64,000 nucleotides of DNA. It comes from Hymenobacter sp. IS2118. Lineage in GTDB: Bacteria > Bacteroidota > Bacteroidia > Cytophagales > Hymenobacteraceae. Shown here one piece after another: positions 8,044 to 16,862 of this stretch; the stretch's first letter is position 1, and each line of letters starts with the position of its first letter. The DNA lies in assembly GCF_000715495.1 (NCBI RefSeq), contig NZ_JNLX01000084.1, forward strand, positions 1 to 64,000, in the 5' to 3' direction. A program made the translations under genes and the position numbers. Under the pieces are notes generated by a model. The model did not search any database, had not been told where the DNA came from, and worked only from the letters and a program-made list of their open reading frames with translations.

Positions 8044-8096
8044 AGGCAGTTTTAGTGCCTTTGTTTTTTCTGCGGCTGCGCAAGCGCCGCCTTTTT
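8044..8096 (+). terminator. two successive terminator-like hairpins
   Basis: AGGCA/TGCCT with a T-rich tail (8044-8068) is followed by a GC-rich stem, GCGGC/GCCGC-type, ending in CTTTTT (8071-8096). Both lie between the adenosyltransferase gene and ilvE. Confidence 0.65.
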
Positions 8097-8154
8097 ACCT
8101 CCATCCTGCGTACCTCCAAAATCCCACCCACCCGCATCACAAAATTCTCCTAGT

Positions 8155-9219
8155 ATGATTGATATTCTTCCCATCAACACGCAAAAAACGGACACTTCGC
8201 GGCTCGAATCTGTCGATTTCGACCACATTGAGTTCGGCAAGGTGTTTTCCGACCACATGTTTGCCGTTGATTTTGTGGACGGCGAGTGGCAGGAGCCGCA
8301 CATTGTGCCGTACGGTGACATTGTGGTGAGTCCGGCCAATTCGGCCCTGCACTACGGCCAGGCCATTTTTGAGGGCATGAAAGCCTACCACCAGGCCGAT
8401 GGCGGCGTGGCGCTGTTCCGGCCGCTCGACAACTGGGCGCGCCTCAACGTCTCGGCCCAGCGCATGTGCATGCCTGAAATACCGGAAGACCTGTTCATGC
8501 AGGGCCTCAAAGAGCTGATTCGGCTCGATGCGCAGTGGGTGCCGGCCAAGCCGGGCAGCTCGCTCTACATCCGGCCGTTTATGTTTGCTACCGACGGCTT
8601 TATTGGCGTCCGGCCGTCGTTCAGCTACCGCTTCATAATTTTTACCTGCCCGGTTAATAAGTACTATACCAAGCCGTTGCGCGTGCGCTTCGAGCAGACG
8701 TACGTACGCTCGGCCGAGGGCGGCGCGGGCTATGCCAAAGCGGCCGGCAACTACGGCGGCGCCATGTATCCCAGCAAGCTGGCCCAGGACCAGGGCTACC
8801 ACAACCTCATCTGGACCGATGCCTCGGAGCACCGCTACGTGGAGGAATCGGGCACGATGAACATCGTTTTCGTGCTGGATGGCAAGGTTGTGACCCCGGC
8901 CCTGAGCACGTCGATTCTGGACGGTATCACGCGCCGCAGCGTACTGGCCCTGGCCCGCGACATGGGGCTGACCGTGGAAGAGCGCAAAGTGAGCAGCGTT
9001 GAAATAATGGAGGCCCTGGCCGCCGGCAAGCTCGAAGAAGCCTTTGGCGTGGGCACGGCCGCTACCATCGCCACCATCGCCACCATCGGCTACGAAGGCC
9101 AGGATTACGACCTGCCCGTAGCACCCGCCACCGCTTTCTCGCACCGCGTCCGCGCTGCCCTCGATGCCATTCGCGCCGGCGAAGGTGCCGACATCCACGA
9201 CTGGATGGTGCGCGTGTAG
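8155..9219 (+). CDS. ilvE: branched-chain amino acid aminotransferase
   Basis: 354 residues, the length of the larger (type II) class-IV PLP aminotransferases. The enzyme makes or breaks down Leu, Ile and Val by exchange with glutamate in the cytoplasm. Recognisable blocks are HYGQAIFEGMKAY near the N-terminus, SLYIRPFMFATD, the AKAAGNYGGAMYP segment that carries the PLP lysine, and EESGTMNIVFV with GITRRSVLALA in the C-terminal half that binds the cofactor phosphate. Conserved active-site residues appear intact. It has its own spacer on both sides. Confidence 0.95.
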   Translation: MIDILPINTQKTDTSRLESVDFDHIEFGKVFSDHMFAVDFVDGEWQEPHIVPYGDIVVSPANSALHYGQAIFEGMKAYHQADGGVALFRPLDNWARLNVSAQRMCMPEIPEDLFMQGLKELIRLDAQWVPAKPGSSLYIRPFMFATDGFIGVRPSFSYRFIIFTCPVNKYYTKPLRVRFEQTYVRSAEGGAGYAKAAGNYGGAMYPSKLAQDQGYHNLIWTDASEHRYVEESGTMNIVFVLDGKVVTPALSTSILDGITRRSVLALARDMGLTVEERKVSSVEIMEALAAGKLEEAFGVGTAATIATIATIGYEGQDYDLPVAPATAFSHRVRAALDAIRAGEGADIHDWMVRV

Positions 9220-9227
9220 CGAGCTAA

Positions 9228-9391
9228 GAGTAACTGAGCGGCGGAGTGACTGAGTGACTTAGAAAGGTCCTTAATTCCGCTGAAATTTGGAAAAAGCCGC
9301 TTCCGGACGAAGCGGCTTTTCTTTTTTGCCCCACCTTTGCGGCACCAAGTCCATTCCCACTCTTCATTCAGTTACTCCGTCATTCAGCCAC
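9228..9391. repeat. inverted pair of degenerate short-word repeats around the ilvE terminator
   Basis: The left unit (about 9228-9260) repeats the word GTAACTGAG/GAGTGACTGA. The right unit (about 9365-9391) is its inverse (CATTCAGTTACTCCGTCATT). GAGTAACTGA on the left can pair with its complement on the right, placing the terminator at 9291-9327 in a larger stem. The function is unknown. Confidence 0.6.
9291..9327 (+). terminator. intrinsic terminator after ilvE
   Basis: Stem AAAAGCCGCTT/AAGCGGCTTTT with a 7-base loop, flanked by A and T runs on the two sides, so it may act in both directions. Confidence 0.85.
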
Positions 9392-9395
9392 CCTT

Positions 9396-10499
9396 ATGTC
9401 CGTTTCCCTGAAAACCGTTACCCTTGATGCTACGCACCGCCAGCTGGGCGCTAAAATGGTGCCTTTTGCGGGCTACGACATGCCCGTGCGCTATTCTTCC
9501 GACCTGGACGAGCACCACACGGTGCGCCGTGCCGTGGGCATGTTCGACGTGTCGCACATGGGCGAGTTCCGGGTTCGGGGCCCGCAGGCCCTCGACCTGA
9601 TTCAGCGCGTAACCAGCAACGATGCCAGCAAGCTCGCCGACGGCAAGGCCCAGTACTCCTGCCTGCCAAACAACGACGGCGGCATCGTGGACGACCTGCT
9701 GGTGTACAAGCTTGCCGATGAGGACTACCTGCTCGTGGTGAATGCCTCTAACATCGATAAAGACTGGAATTGGATTCAGCAGCACAACACGCAAGGCGCG
9801 GAGATGGAAGACATTTCTGACCGGACCAGCCTGTTTGCCGTGCAGGGCCCCAAAGCCATTGCCGCCCTGCAACCCCTAACCGACGTGGACCTGACCAGTA
9901 TTCCCTATTATTCGTTCGTGCAGGGTACTTTTGCCGGCGCGCCCGACGTCATTATTTCGGCCACGGGCTACACCGGCGCGGGCGGCTTTGAGTTGTACAT
10001 CCCCAACGAGCACGCGGCGGCGGTATGGGATAAAATCATGACTGCTGGCCAGGCGCATGGCATTAAGCCCATCGGCTTGGGCGCCCGCGACACCCTACGC
10101 CTCGAAATGGGTTTTGCCCTCTACGGCAATGACATCGATGACACCACGTCGCCGCTGGAAGCCGGCCTGGGCTGGATTACGAAATTCACCAAGGACTTCA
10201 CCAACGCCGAAAACCTGAAAAAACAGAAGGAAGCCGGCGTCAACAAAAAGCTGGTGGCCTTTATTATGGACGGCCAGGGCATTCCGCGCGGGCACTACGA
10301 ACTGGTTGATGCGGACGGGCAGAAAATTGGCGACGTCACCAGCGGTACGCAGTCGCCTTCCCTGAGCAAAGGCATCGGCATGGGCTACGTGAAAACCGAG
10401 TTTGCCGCGCCCGGCACCCAGATTTTCGTGCAGATTCGGGGCAAAAACCTGCCCGCTACAATCAATAAATTGCCCCTGACCAAGGGAGCAGAGGTTTAG
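9396..10499 (+). CDS. gcvT: glycine cleavage system aminomethyltransferase (T protein)
   Basis: 367 residues, normal for GcvT. It transfers the methylene group of glycine from the lipoylated H protein to tetrahydrofolate. Family blocks are [49 protein letters not shown], and [16 protein letters not shown] with [18 protein letters not shown] in the folate-binding core. The C-terminal beta-barrel ends in [11 protein letters not shown]. gcvH and gcvP are not adjacent, as is usual in Bacteroidota. The ATG follows the right-hand word repeat directly. Confidence 0.96.
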   Translation: MSVSLKTVTLDATHRQLGAKMVPFAGYDMPVRYSSDLDEHHTVRRAVGMFDVSHMGEFRVRGPQALDLIQRVTSNDASKLADGKAQYSCLPNNDGGIVDDLLVYKLADEDYLLVVNASNIDKDWNWIQQHNTQGAEMEDISDRTSLFAVQGPKAIAALQPLTDVDLTSIPYYSFVQGTFAGAPDVIISATGYTGAGGFELYIPNEHAAAVWDKIMTAGQAHGIKPIGLGARDTLRLEMGFALYGNDIDDTTSPLEAGLGWITKFTKDFTNAENLKKQKEAGVNKKLVAFIMDGQGIPRGHYELVDADGQKIGDVTSGTQSPSLSKGIGMGYVKTEFAAPGTQIFVQIRGKNLPATINKLPLTKGAEV

Positions 10500-10516
10500 A
10501 ACCTATTCGGAAAATG

Positions 10517-10620
10517 AATCGAACGTCATGCTGAGCCTGTCGAAGCATCTCTACCGCGTAACTAATCCAGTTTAGTGCAGCGGTAAAGATGCTTCGGCAG
10601 GCTCAGCATGACGTTCGATT
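10517..10620. repeat. REP-like long palindrome, copy 1
   Basis: Two 41-base arms (10517-10557 and 10580-10620) match inversely with only two mismatches around a 22-base loop. The arms begin AATCGAACGTCATGCTGAGC and end in TACCGC. A diverged second copy is at 28403-28506. The form is that of a REP/MITE-like mobile palindrome, and it could also end transcription of gcvT. Confidence 0.8.
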
Positions 10621-10688
10621 TTAGTTTTTAAACAACTTCATCAGCAAGATGCCAGCTCAGTTTAGCGGCTGGTATTAGTCTTCAAAAC

Positions 10689-11414
10689 GTGCCCAAATTA
10701 GATATTTGCTTCTCGCCCGAGCTGCTGCCGCTGCATGACCTGCGCGGCAAAGTGGCTGTCATCGTTGATATTTTGCGGGCTTCCAGCACCATTGTAACGG
10801 CGCTGGGGGAGGGCGTGAGCCACGTTTTTCCGGTGGCTTCGCTGGAAGAGTGCGCCGCTCTGGGCCAGCAGCACGGCTGCCTGACGGCGGCCGAGCGTGA
10901 CGGCCTGCCGGCCGTTGGTTTCGACCTGGGCAACTCTCCGTTTGGCTTTCTGGATGCCGGGCGCGTGGTGCGGGGCCGGGCCCTCTCCATCAGTACCACC
11001 AATGGTACGGCGGCTCTGCGCCAGTCGCTGGCTGCCGAGGCGGTGGTAGTGGGGGCTTTCCTCAATCTCGCCGCAGTGGCTGCGTTTGCCCGCGCGCAGG
11101 GCCGCGACGTGCTGGTAGTCTGCGCCGGCTGGAAGGGCCAGTTTTGCCTGGAGGACACCGTATTTGGTGGCGCGCTGGCGGAGCAACTATCGGATGATTT
11201 TGACGTGCGCGGCTCCGATGCGACGCTGGCCGCGTTGCACCTCTGGCAGCAGGCCAAGCCCGATTTGGCGGGCTACCTGCTGCAATCGGCGCACGTACGC
11301 CGCCTCAATTCCCTGGAAGCCAGCCAGGATTTTGAGTTCTGCCTGCGCTTGGACGCTTACGCCGACGTGTTGCCCCGTTGGCAAACCGACCGTTTGGTAG
11401 CGGTTAGTGTCTAA
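10689..11414 (+). CDS. comB: 2-phosphosulfolactate phosphatase family protein
   Basis: 241 residues from a GTG start (no suitable ATG). Blocks VAVIVDILRASSTIVTALGEG, DLGNSPFGF, LSISTTNGTAALR and CAGWKGQFCLEDTVFGGAL are the conserved core of the ComB fold. The founding member hydrolyses 2-phosphosulfolactate to sulfolactate in coenzyme M synthesis. In bacteria the family is linked to sulfolactate or remains of unknown substrate. No other coenzyme M gene is nearby, so the physiological substrate here is not established. Confidence 0.88.
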   Translation: MPKLDICFSPELLPLHDLRGKVAVIVDILRASSTIVTALGEGVSHVFPVASLEECAALGQQHGCLTAAERDGLPAVGFDLGNSPFGFLDAGRVVRGRALSISTTNGTAALRQSLAAEAVVVGAFLNLAAVAAFARAQGRDVLVVCAGWKGQFCLEDTVFGGALAEQLSDDFDVRGSDATLAALHLWQQAKPDLAGYLLQSAHVRRLNSLEASQDFEFCLRLDAYADVLPRWQTDRLVAVSV

Positions 11415-11439
11415 ACTAACCGTTCACCACTAACCGCTA

Positions 11440-11766
11440 TTATTTCAGCTTGTCGTTGTTGTGATGGCGCTGGCTGTCGCGCTGGGTTTTCTTGGCTAGG
11501 TTGCGGGCCAGGGCATCGGTTAGGTCAATGCCGGTTTGGTTGGCCAGGCAGATGACTACGAACAGCACATCGGCCAGCTCATCGCCCAACTCGCGCCCTT
11601 TGTCCGACTCCTTGAACGACTGCTCGCCGTACTGCCGGGAGATGAGGCGCGCCACTTCGCCCACTTCCTCGGTGAGAATGGCCAGGTTGGTCAGCTCGTT
11701 GAAGTAGCGGACGCCGGTGGTCGTAATCCAGGTGTCAACGGTTTTTTGGGCTTCTTCGATGGTCAT
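11440..11766 (-). CDS. MazG-like nucleotide pyrophosphohydrolase
   Basis: 108 residues, a single MazG-fold domain. The metal-binding motif EEVGE (in ILTEEVGEVARLISR) and the second motif ELGDELADVLFVVICLAN with its ExxD pair are intact. This matches small all-alpha NTP pyrophosphatases that cleave non-canonical or excess NTPs to NMP and pyrophosphate. The substrate is not predictable. The start lies 11 bases after the stop of dtd on the same strand, so the two form a likely operon of cleaning-up enzymes. Confidence 0.88.
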   Translation of the reverse strand: MTIEEAQKTVDTWITTTGVRYFNELTNLAILTEEVGEVARLISRQYGEQSFKESDKGRELGDELADVLFVVICLANQTGIDLTDALARNLAKKTQRDSQRHHNNDKLK

Positions 11767-11777
11767 GGGAACGTTGG

Positions 11778-12227
11778 TTAAGCCGGCGGCGTGTCGAGTA
11801 CAATGGTAACCGGGCCGTCGTTGAGCAGGCTTACTTTCATGTCGGCGCCAAATATGCCGGTGGGTACGGGCTTGCCCAGGTCGGCCGCCACCATTGCCAC
11901 AAACTGCCGGTACAGTGGCTCGGCCAGGGCCGGAGGTGCCGCGCCGATGTAGCTGGGGCGGTTGCCCTTGCGCGCGTCGGCCAGCAGCGTAAACTGGCTC
12001 ACTACCAGGATTTCCCCGTTGGTATCCACCACGCTACGGTTCATCTGCCCGTTTTCATCGCCAAAAATGCGCAGCTGCACCAGCTTGCGGCACATCCAGG
12101 TAAGGTTGGCGGTGGTATCGGTAGGGGCGAACCCGGCCAGCACCAGCAAGCCCGGCCCAATGCGTCCGGTAATCTGGCCTTCGACGGTGACCTGAGCTTC
12201 GCTGACGCGCTGAATAACGAGACGCAT
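11778..12227 (-). CDS. dtd: D-aminoacyl-tRNA deacylase
   Basis: 149 residues starting at [15 protein letters not shown], the canonical N-terminus of the family; longer in-frame extensions are ignored for that reason. The active-site motifs are [20 protein letters not shown] (SQFT with the catalytic Thr) and [11 protein letters not shown] (the Gly-Pro motif that checks D-chirality). The enzyme hydrolyses D-amino acids, and glycine from tRNA(Ala), off mischarged tRNA in the cytoplasm. It precedes the MazG-like gene. Confidence 0.95.
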   Translation of the reverse strand: MRLVIQRVSEAQVTVEGQITGRIGPGLLVLAGFAPTDTTANLTWMCRKLVQLRIFGDENGQMNRSVVDTNGEILVVSQFTLLADARKGNRPSYIGAAPPALAEPLYRQFVAMVAADLGKPVPTGIFGADMKVSLLNDGPVTIVLDTPPA

Positions 12228-12367
12228 GAATGGATGAAAAAGGATTGGGCGCGTTGATTGGCTAATTTCAAAAGGACTGGCCAGCCCAACAAGTCTCAAA
12301 AGTAAAGCAGCCAGCCGATGTTGGACGCACCCTTCCGACCTTCGCGGCCTTAACGCTCCCGCCGTCC

Positions 12368-13891
12368 ATGCCGATTTCGCCAGCTCGCCTACCCAGTCAT
12401 TCCCAACCCGCATTCCGCGGGTGGTGGCTGTTGGGGGCGTTGCTGGCCGTTAGCAGCCTGCGGCTGTGGCGCTTGCCCGAAGCCGGCCCCACTGATTACG
12501 ACTCGGTGCGCAACTGGCAAGTCGTTCAGGAGTTCGCGCAGGGTAGTTATGCCAATCTGTTTCATCACGGCAGTCCGGGTTTTCTGTTACTATATGTGCC
12601 AGTGGCGGCGCTGACGCGTGATTTCGTCATTTTTCAAACCATTAACGCCCTGTTGGGGATAAGTGGGCTGGGCTTCTTCGCCGCCTGGGTCACCCGGCAG
12701 GCCCGCCTGACCGGGCCCGAAGCCGCCGCCCTCACGCTGCTGGGCGGCACCTCGCTGCTGCTCACCTTTTCCGGCCGCGACTTCACCATGAGCTCGGCCA
12801 GCCTGGTGCTGTTTGCGGGCTTGCTGCGCAGCCATTACGCGCGGCTGCAACGGCCCGGCCCGGCGGCAGTACTGCGCGTGGCTGGCTGGCTGGCGGCCGG
12901 GCTGTGTTTCAACTATAAATTCCTGTTCGCGCTGCCCATTATCGGGGTGTTGGAATTGTGGCGGGCCGATGGAATCTGGCGGCAGCGCGGGCTGTGGTGG
13001 CGCACCGGGCTGGTGCTTGCCCTCCCGTACCTGGTATTTGGTGCGATGGGTGCATTGGCGGGCTTGCCGTGGTACCGGTGGGCGACCTTCTACCTGCGCA
13101 CGGTGGTGCCGGCGGCGGCCAACGCTGCCGGCCGGCAGGCCACGCTGCACCTCGACCTGTTGTACTACCCGCGCTACCTGGCCGGATACGAATCGCCTTT
13201 GCTGCTGGCCGGGCTGGTGGCGGCTGGCTGGCTGGTGTGGCGTAGCTGGCGCAAGGGCGGGGCGGAGCGGGCGTCCGCCATGCCGCTGCTGCTCTACCTG
13301 CTGGTGTGGGCCGGCTGCTTGCTGGCGGGTATGTCACTGCTTATCAAAGCGCCCCGTGGGCTCTTGTTCGCGTTCCTGCCGTTGGCGGCGCTGGCGGTGC
13401 TGAGTGGGCGGCGCTTGCTGCCCGGTGCGGCCGTTCTTAGCCTTGCGCTGGCGGCTGTGGCCTTCAACGTATTCCGGATTCACCGGGAGCTGTATGTGCC
13501 GCTGCCCACGCAATACCCTCAGGTGGCGGCGTGGCTCCAGCGCCACGGTGCCACCAGAGTAGCCAGCACCGTGGGCGCCGGTATCGCGCCCTACCTGGTG
13601 CCCAACCAAACTTTGGTCGTGGTCACCGACGAACGCCAGCTGGCCGGCCTGCGCCAACAAGGCTACCAATACGTGCTGCTGGACGGCTACTGGCGCGTAG
13701 CCGGGGTGGCGCGTTTCGATTCGTTGCGGCGCCAACAGCCCGTGGCCGCCTGGCCCGCGCCCCAGCTCCAGCAGCCGCTGCTATTTCTGGAGCACTCGGA
13801 GTTCACGGGCCTCAGCTACGAGGAAACCTTGGCTGCCCAACAAACGGCCGCCACCGATTCGCTGCCCCTGCGGCTTTATCGGTTGCGATAG
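12368..13891 (+). CDS. polytopic membrane protein, GT39/ArnT-like
   Basis: 507 residues with about ten hydrophobic helices, then a soluble C-terminal part from about residue 390. The N-terminal topology, with an acidic loop after the first helix ([20 protein letters not shown]) and the following [14 protein letters not shown], resembles membrane glycosyltransferases of the GT-C (GT39, ArnT) type that use lipid-linked sugars, where such a loop carries the catalytic acid. The C-terminal region ([20 protein letters not shown]) resembles the periplasmic tail of those proteins. The sequence is distant, so donor and acceptor are unknown and a non-enzymatic role is not excluded. Confidence 0.6.
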   Translation: MPISPARLPSHSQPAFRGWWLLGALLAVSSLRLWRLPEAGPTDYDSVRNWQVVQEFAQGSYANLFHHGSPGFLLLYVPVAALTRDFVIFQTINALLGISGLGFFAAWVTRQARLTGPEAAALTLLGGTSLLLTFSGRDFTMSSASLVLFAGLLRSHYARLQRPGPAAVLRVAGWLAAGLCFNYKFLFALPIIGVLELWRADGIWRQRGLWWRTGLVLALPYLVFGAMGALAGLPWYRWATFYLRTVVPAAANAAGRQATLHLDLLYYPRYLAGYESPLLLAGLVAAGWLVWRSWRKGGAERASAMPLLLYLLVWAGCLLAGMSLLIKAPRGLLFAFLPLAALAVLSGRRLLPGAAVLSLALAAVAFNVFRIHRELYVPLPTQYPQVAAWLQRHGATRVASTVGAGIAPYLVPNQTLVVVTDERQLAGLRQQGYQYVLLDGYWRVAGVARFDSLRRQQPVAAWPAPQLQQPLLFLEHSEFTGLSYEETLAAQQTAATDSLPLRLYRLR

Positions 13892-13894
13892 GTT

Positions 13895-13971
13895 GTTGTT
13901 AGTTGCTCGTTATCAGTGGTTAGTAATGAGGTAAGGAATTGGCTAACCACTAACAACGAGCAACTAACAAC
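13895..13971. repeat. 29-base inverted repeat between convergent genes
   Basis: Arms 13895-13923 and 13943-13971 match inversely at 27 of 29 positions around a 19-base loop. Each arm is built from the word GTTAGTTG/GTTGTTAG. It sits between the stop codons of two convergent genes. There is no T tract. A related sequence (GGTTGCTCGTTATCAGTTG) appears once near 53933. Confidence 0.75.
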
Positions 13972-13978
13972 GAACAAT

Positions 13979-15385
13979 TTACTGGGCCGAAGTGGGCAGG
14001 TTGTTCGCATCGATAGTAGGAATGTTGGCCCGGTATGCTTTGTTGAATGCCGAGATAAAAGTATTGGCCAACAATGCGTTGCCGCGGGGCGTGAGGGAGT
14101 AGTAGTCCAACGAAAAGAAGTTGCCCCGCACGGGTTCGGCCGTGTAAGTAACGCCGGCCACCGAAATGGAACCGGCCACGGGATTGAACAGCGCAACGTC
14201 CAAATCCAGAGTGCTTTGTTTTTTGGCGGGTGTGATAACGGGCAGTTTATACACCTCGCTGGCGAGGCGGTCCAGCTCGTTGTTGTAGCTGCTCACCACC
14301 ACCGAAACGCGGCTAAGCTCGTCCTTGTCCAGCACATCGGCGTCGCGTAGCGGATTGCGGATGTCGCGGCCGTACGGCAGCACCAGGGTAGTAGTCCCCA
14401 CCAAAACCTCCGTGAGCTGTCCCACGCGCGGAATCGTAGTGGCCAGCACGTAGTCATCGTCCGTGATGGGCTGGGTGCGGCCCAGGCCAATCGGGTCTTC
14501 GATGTAAATCAACGCGTCATCCTTGAATTTGCTTTGCAAGCGGGCCTGCAAGTCCAGCCCTTTGCCCGCACGCAGCAGGGGCAGGTTGGTAAAGGAAGGA
14601 AGCCGGGCAATGATGCCGGGCCGCCCACCCGCCGTGAGCTGGTCCAGGATTTTTTTGGCGTTCTGGCGCAGCTGGGTGGTCAGCGTCGAATTGGGGACGG
14701 GGCCGCACTGCCCGCCGGCGCGCACATAGGGCATCAGGTCGTCGATGCCGAGAAAGAAGGTGAAGAACGTAGACGTGGCGGTGGCATCCGTGACAGACTT
14801 CAGGTACGTCTGGTCGCTGCCGGTGGACAGCAGCCGCTCGAAATAAGGGTTGAACGTGGCGCCCGGCACGGCCAGGTTTTCGTTGCCCAAGCCAGGAAAT
14901 TCGATTTGGGTCAGGCGCAGGCCGGGCACGCCCAGGTTTTGGGGCAGCGTGCCGGCCGTGGCGCTGCGGGCCAGCAAGCGCACCGTATCGGCGCCGGCAC
15001 AAGCCGCAGGGTTAATAACGGTGGCGCGAACGGCCTGGCCATCTACCCGGCGGGTGCGAAAAAAGCCATCGGCCGGAAAGTCCACCAGACTGAAATAGCC
15101 CGCCCCAGTGCCGGCTTCCAGCAGCGGCTGGCTGAAACTGGCCCCGTTCGAGGCGCCCTGCAATTGCCGCGCTATCAGGTTTGGATACGCGTATTCCTGG
15201 CTGGCCCGCGTGAGGCCGCCCGCGCTAAAACCGGACGTGTAGGTGTCGCCCACGGCCAGGTAGCGGCTCACGTCCACGCGGGTGGTGGGCGTGGGCGTGT
15301 CCTGGTTGGGAGCGCAGGCATTGAGAAGCAACGCGGCGGCTACAAAACCGGCGCAGTGCCACGGAGCAAGACAAAAATTCTTCAT
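13979..15385 (-). CDS. SGNH/GDSL-type lipoprotein with replaced catalytic residues
   Basis: 468 residues from MKNFCLAPWHC. A lipobox (LLLNAC, Cys24) marks a lipoprotein. The body follows the Bacteroidota SGNH/GDSL layout: block I YLAVGDTYTSGF, then YAYPNLIARQL, NLGVPG, block III FFLGIDDLMPY and block V FSLDYYSLTPRGNALLANTFI, given here in part. Active relatives, as I know them, have GNSLTAG, GNND and D-x-x-H in these places. Here Ser is Thr48, Asn is Ile and His is Ser430, so hydrolase activity is doubtful. The gene follows a FadL-type porin on the same strand, a pairing that suggests a joint outer-membrane role. Confidence 0.75.
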   Translation of the reverse strand: MKNFCLAPWHCAGFVAAALLLNACAPNQDTPTPTTRVDVSRYLAVGDTYTSGFSAGGLTRASQEYAYPNLIARQLQGASNGASFSQPLLEAGTGAGYFSLVDFPADGFFRTRRVDGQAVRATVINPAACAGADTVRLLARSATAGTLPQNLGVPGLRLTQIEFPGLGNENLAVPGATFNPYFERLLSTGSDQTYLKSVTDATATSTFFTFFLGIDDLMPYVRAGGQCGPVPNSTLTTQLRQNAKKILDQLTAGGRPGIIARLPSFTNLPLLRAGKGLDLQARLQSKFKDDALIYIEDPIGLGRTQPITDDDYVLATTIPRVGQLTEVLVGTTTLVLPYGRDIRNPLRDADVLDKDELSRVSVVVSSYNNELDRLASEVYKLPVITPAKKQSTLDLDVALFNPVAGSISVAGVTYTAEPVRGNFFSLDYYSLTPRGNALLANTFISAFNKAYRANIPTIDANNLPTSAQ

Positions 15386-15461
15386 CGAAATAACGAAATA
15401 CAGACCCTCAACCCGGAGGTAGAAGTAGGTCGGGAACACGGTGAGGACGGCCGGATACTGC

Positions 15462-16706
15462 CTAAAAAGCCAATGCTACGCCCACCGAAGCCGTGTGGGT
15501 AGTGGTGCGGTACGAGCCGCTGATATTGGCAACGGCTTCGTTCAGCTGGTCGGCGCGGGCGTTGCGCAGCTGGCCGTAGTCGAAGGCATAGCCCGCTTCC
15601 AGGGCCAGCCGTGGGCTGAACTGGTAGCTGAAGCCGGTGGAAAGCCCGAGACGGTTGGCGTCGATAAACTCGGGGTTGATGTACTCGTCGCGGATGGGCG
15701 TTTCGTCGTAGCGCAGGCCGGCCAGGGCGGTAAATTTGGGGCCAATCTGATACTCGGCGCCTACCCGGAAGGCCAGGGCGTCTTCGTAGCGGCGCGCGGT
15801 GGTGATGCGGCGGTCTGGGGCGTCGCCGCTGGCCGATACGTTCAAGCGGAGTGAATCCTGGGTGCTCCAGCCGGTGAGTGTGAAATCAAAAGAAACCAAC
15901 AGGTTTTTGGTAATGCGGTTGGCAACGCCCACCGAAAGCGAGCTGGGCAGGCTGAAATCCGTGGTGAAATCACCGGTTCGCGGATACAGCGCCCCGTCGC
16001 GGTCCGGAATGCCGGTGGTCGTGGCTTTGCCGTTGGTCATCTTCAGCTTCACCCCGCTGCGGTAGCTGATGCCGAAGGACAGGTTGTCGCCGGTGCGGCC
16101 GTACAGGCCCACGTTCAGGCCCAGGCCCGACCCGCTGCTGGTGTATTTGGCCTGCGCCGTAGGGTCGTCGTACTGGCCCAGGGCCCGGCGCTGGCTGTAT
16201 TTGCCAAACGCGTACACCACGCCCAGGCCAGCGTTGAAATTGTCGTTCAGCTTAATGCCTACCGTGGGCTGCACGAAGTAGGTGTTGAGCCGGCTTTCCT
16301 GAATAACGGAGCGGCCTTCCCAGGTTTCGGGCCATTTGGTGTGGTAGCCGTAGGGCGTGGTGACCGCCAGGCCCACCGCAAAGCGGTGGCTCACGGCGTG
16401 GGTGGCGTAGAAATAGCCGCCCGGCTGCACGGTCAGGTCCTGGTCGGTGCGTTGGTAGGTATCCTGGCCAATAAAGGATGAGCGCCGCACCTGGCCCATG
16501 CCGCCCATGCTCACTCGCAGCAGCGAGTCGCCGAGATGTCCCAGCAAGCCCGGATTGACGCTAATGCCAGCAATGCTGCCGATGTAAGCGGTGCTGGCGC
16601 CGCCCAGGCCCAGCACCCGCGCGCCCTGCGGGCCAGTGTCGAATCCGCCGGCCGAAGCCGTCAATCCAGAGAAGAGCGGAAGTAAGAAGAGGAAACGTAG
16701 GCGCAT
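15462..16706 (-). CDS. OmpP1/FadL-family outer-membrane transport protein
   Basis: 414 residues with a signal peptide (MRLRFLFLLPLFSGLTASA) and a C-terminal Phe (ASVGVALAF) as expected for a beta-barrel. The mature start, GGFDTGPQGARVLGLGGAST, is the N-terminal hatch region of FadL/TodX proteins, and VSVNPGLL-type, TPYGYHTKWPETWEGR and LSVGVANRITKNL are further family blocks. Such proteins pass hydrophobic molecules through the outer membrane. The natural ligand is unknown. The SGNH-like lipoprotein gene starts 76 bases downstream on the same strand, so the two are probably co-transcribed. Confidence 0.88.
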   Translation of the reverse strand: MRLRFLFLLPLFSGLTASAGGFDTGPQGARVLGLGGASTAYIGSIAGISVNPGLLGHLGDSLLRVSMGGMGQVRRSSFIGQDTYQRTDQDLTVQPGGYFYATHAVSHRFAVGLAVTTPYGYHTKWPETWEGRSVIQESRLNTYFVQPTVGIKLNDNFNAGLGVVYAFGKYSQRRALGQYDDPTAQAKYTSSGSGLGLNVGLYGRTGDNLSFGISYRSGVKLKMTNGKATTTGIPDRDGALYPRTGDFTTDFSLPSSLSVGVANRITKNLLVSFDFTLTGWSTQDSLRLNVSASGDAPDRRITTARRYEDALAFRVGAEYQIGPKFTALAGLRYDETPIRDEYINPEFIDANRLGLSTGFSYQFSPRLALEAGYAFDYGQLRNARADQLNEAVANISGSYRTTTHTASVGVALAF

Positions 16707-16862
16707 ACGAACGGTTTTGCGGGAAATTGGGAAGCAAAAGTACGCACCCTGCTGCTAGCACGACACCAGCCCCTTGTGAAGCCCTTTCCGCCATGCATTC
16801 TGAACTGCCGGGGCCAAAACCAATTATTCCAGCAAAGCCAAAGTCAAAGCCGGGAAGCCGGG

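Noticed and set aside
8137-9198. Open frame of 353 codons on the minus strand opposite ilvE
   Set aside because: Antisense shadow of a complete aminotransferase gene; the same holds for the frames opposite gcvT, aceA, priA and galM.
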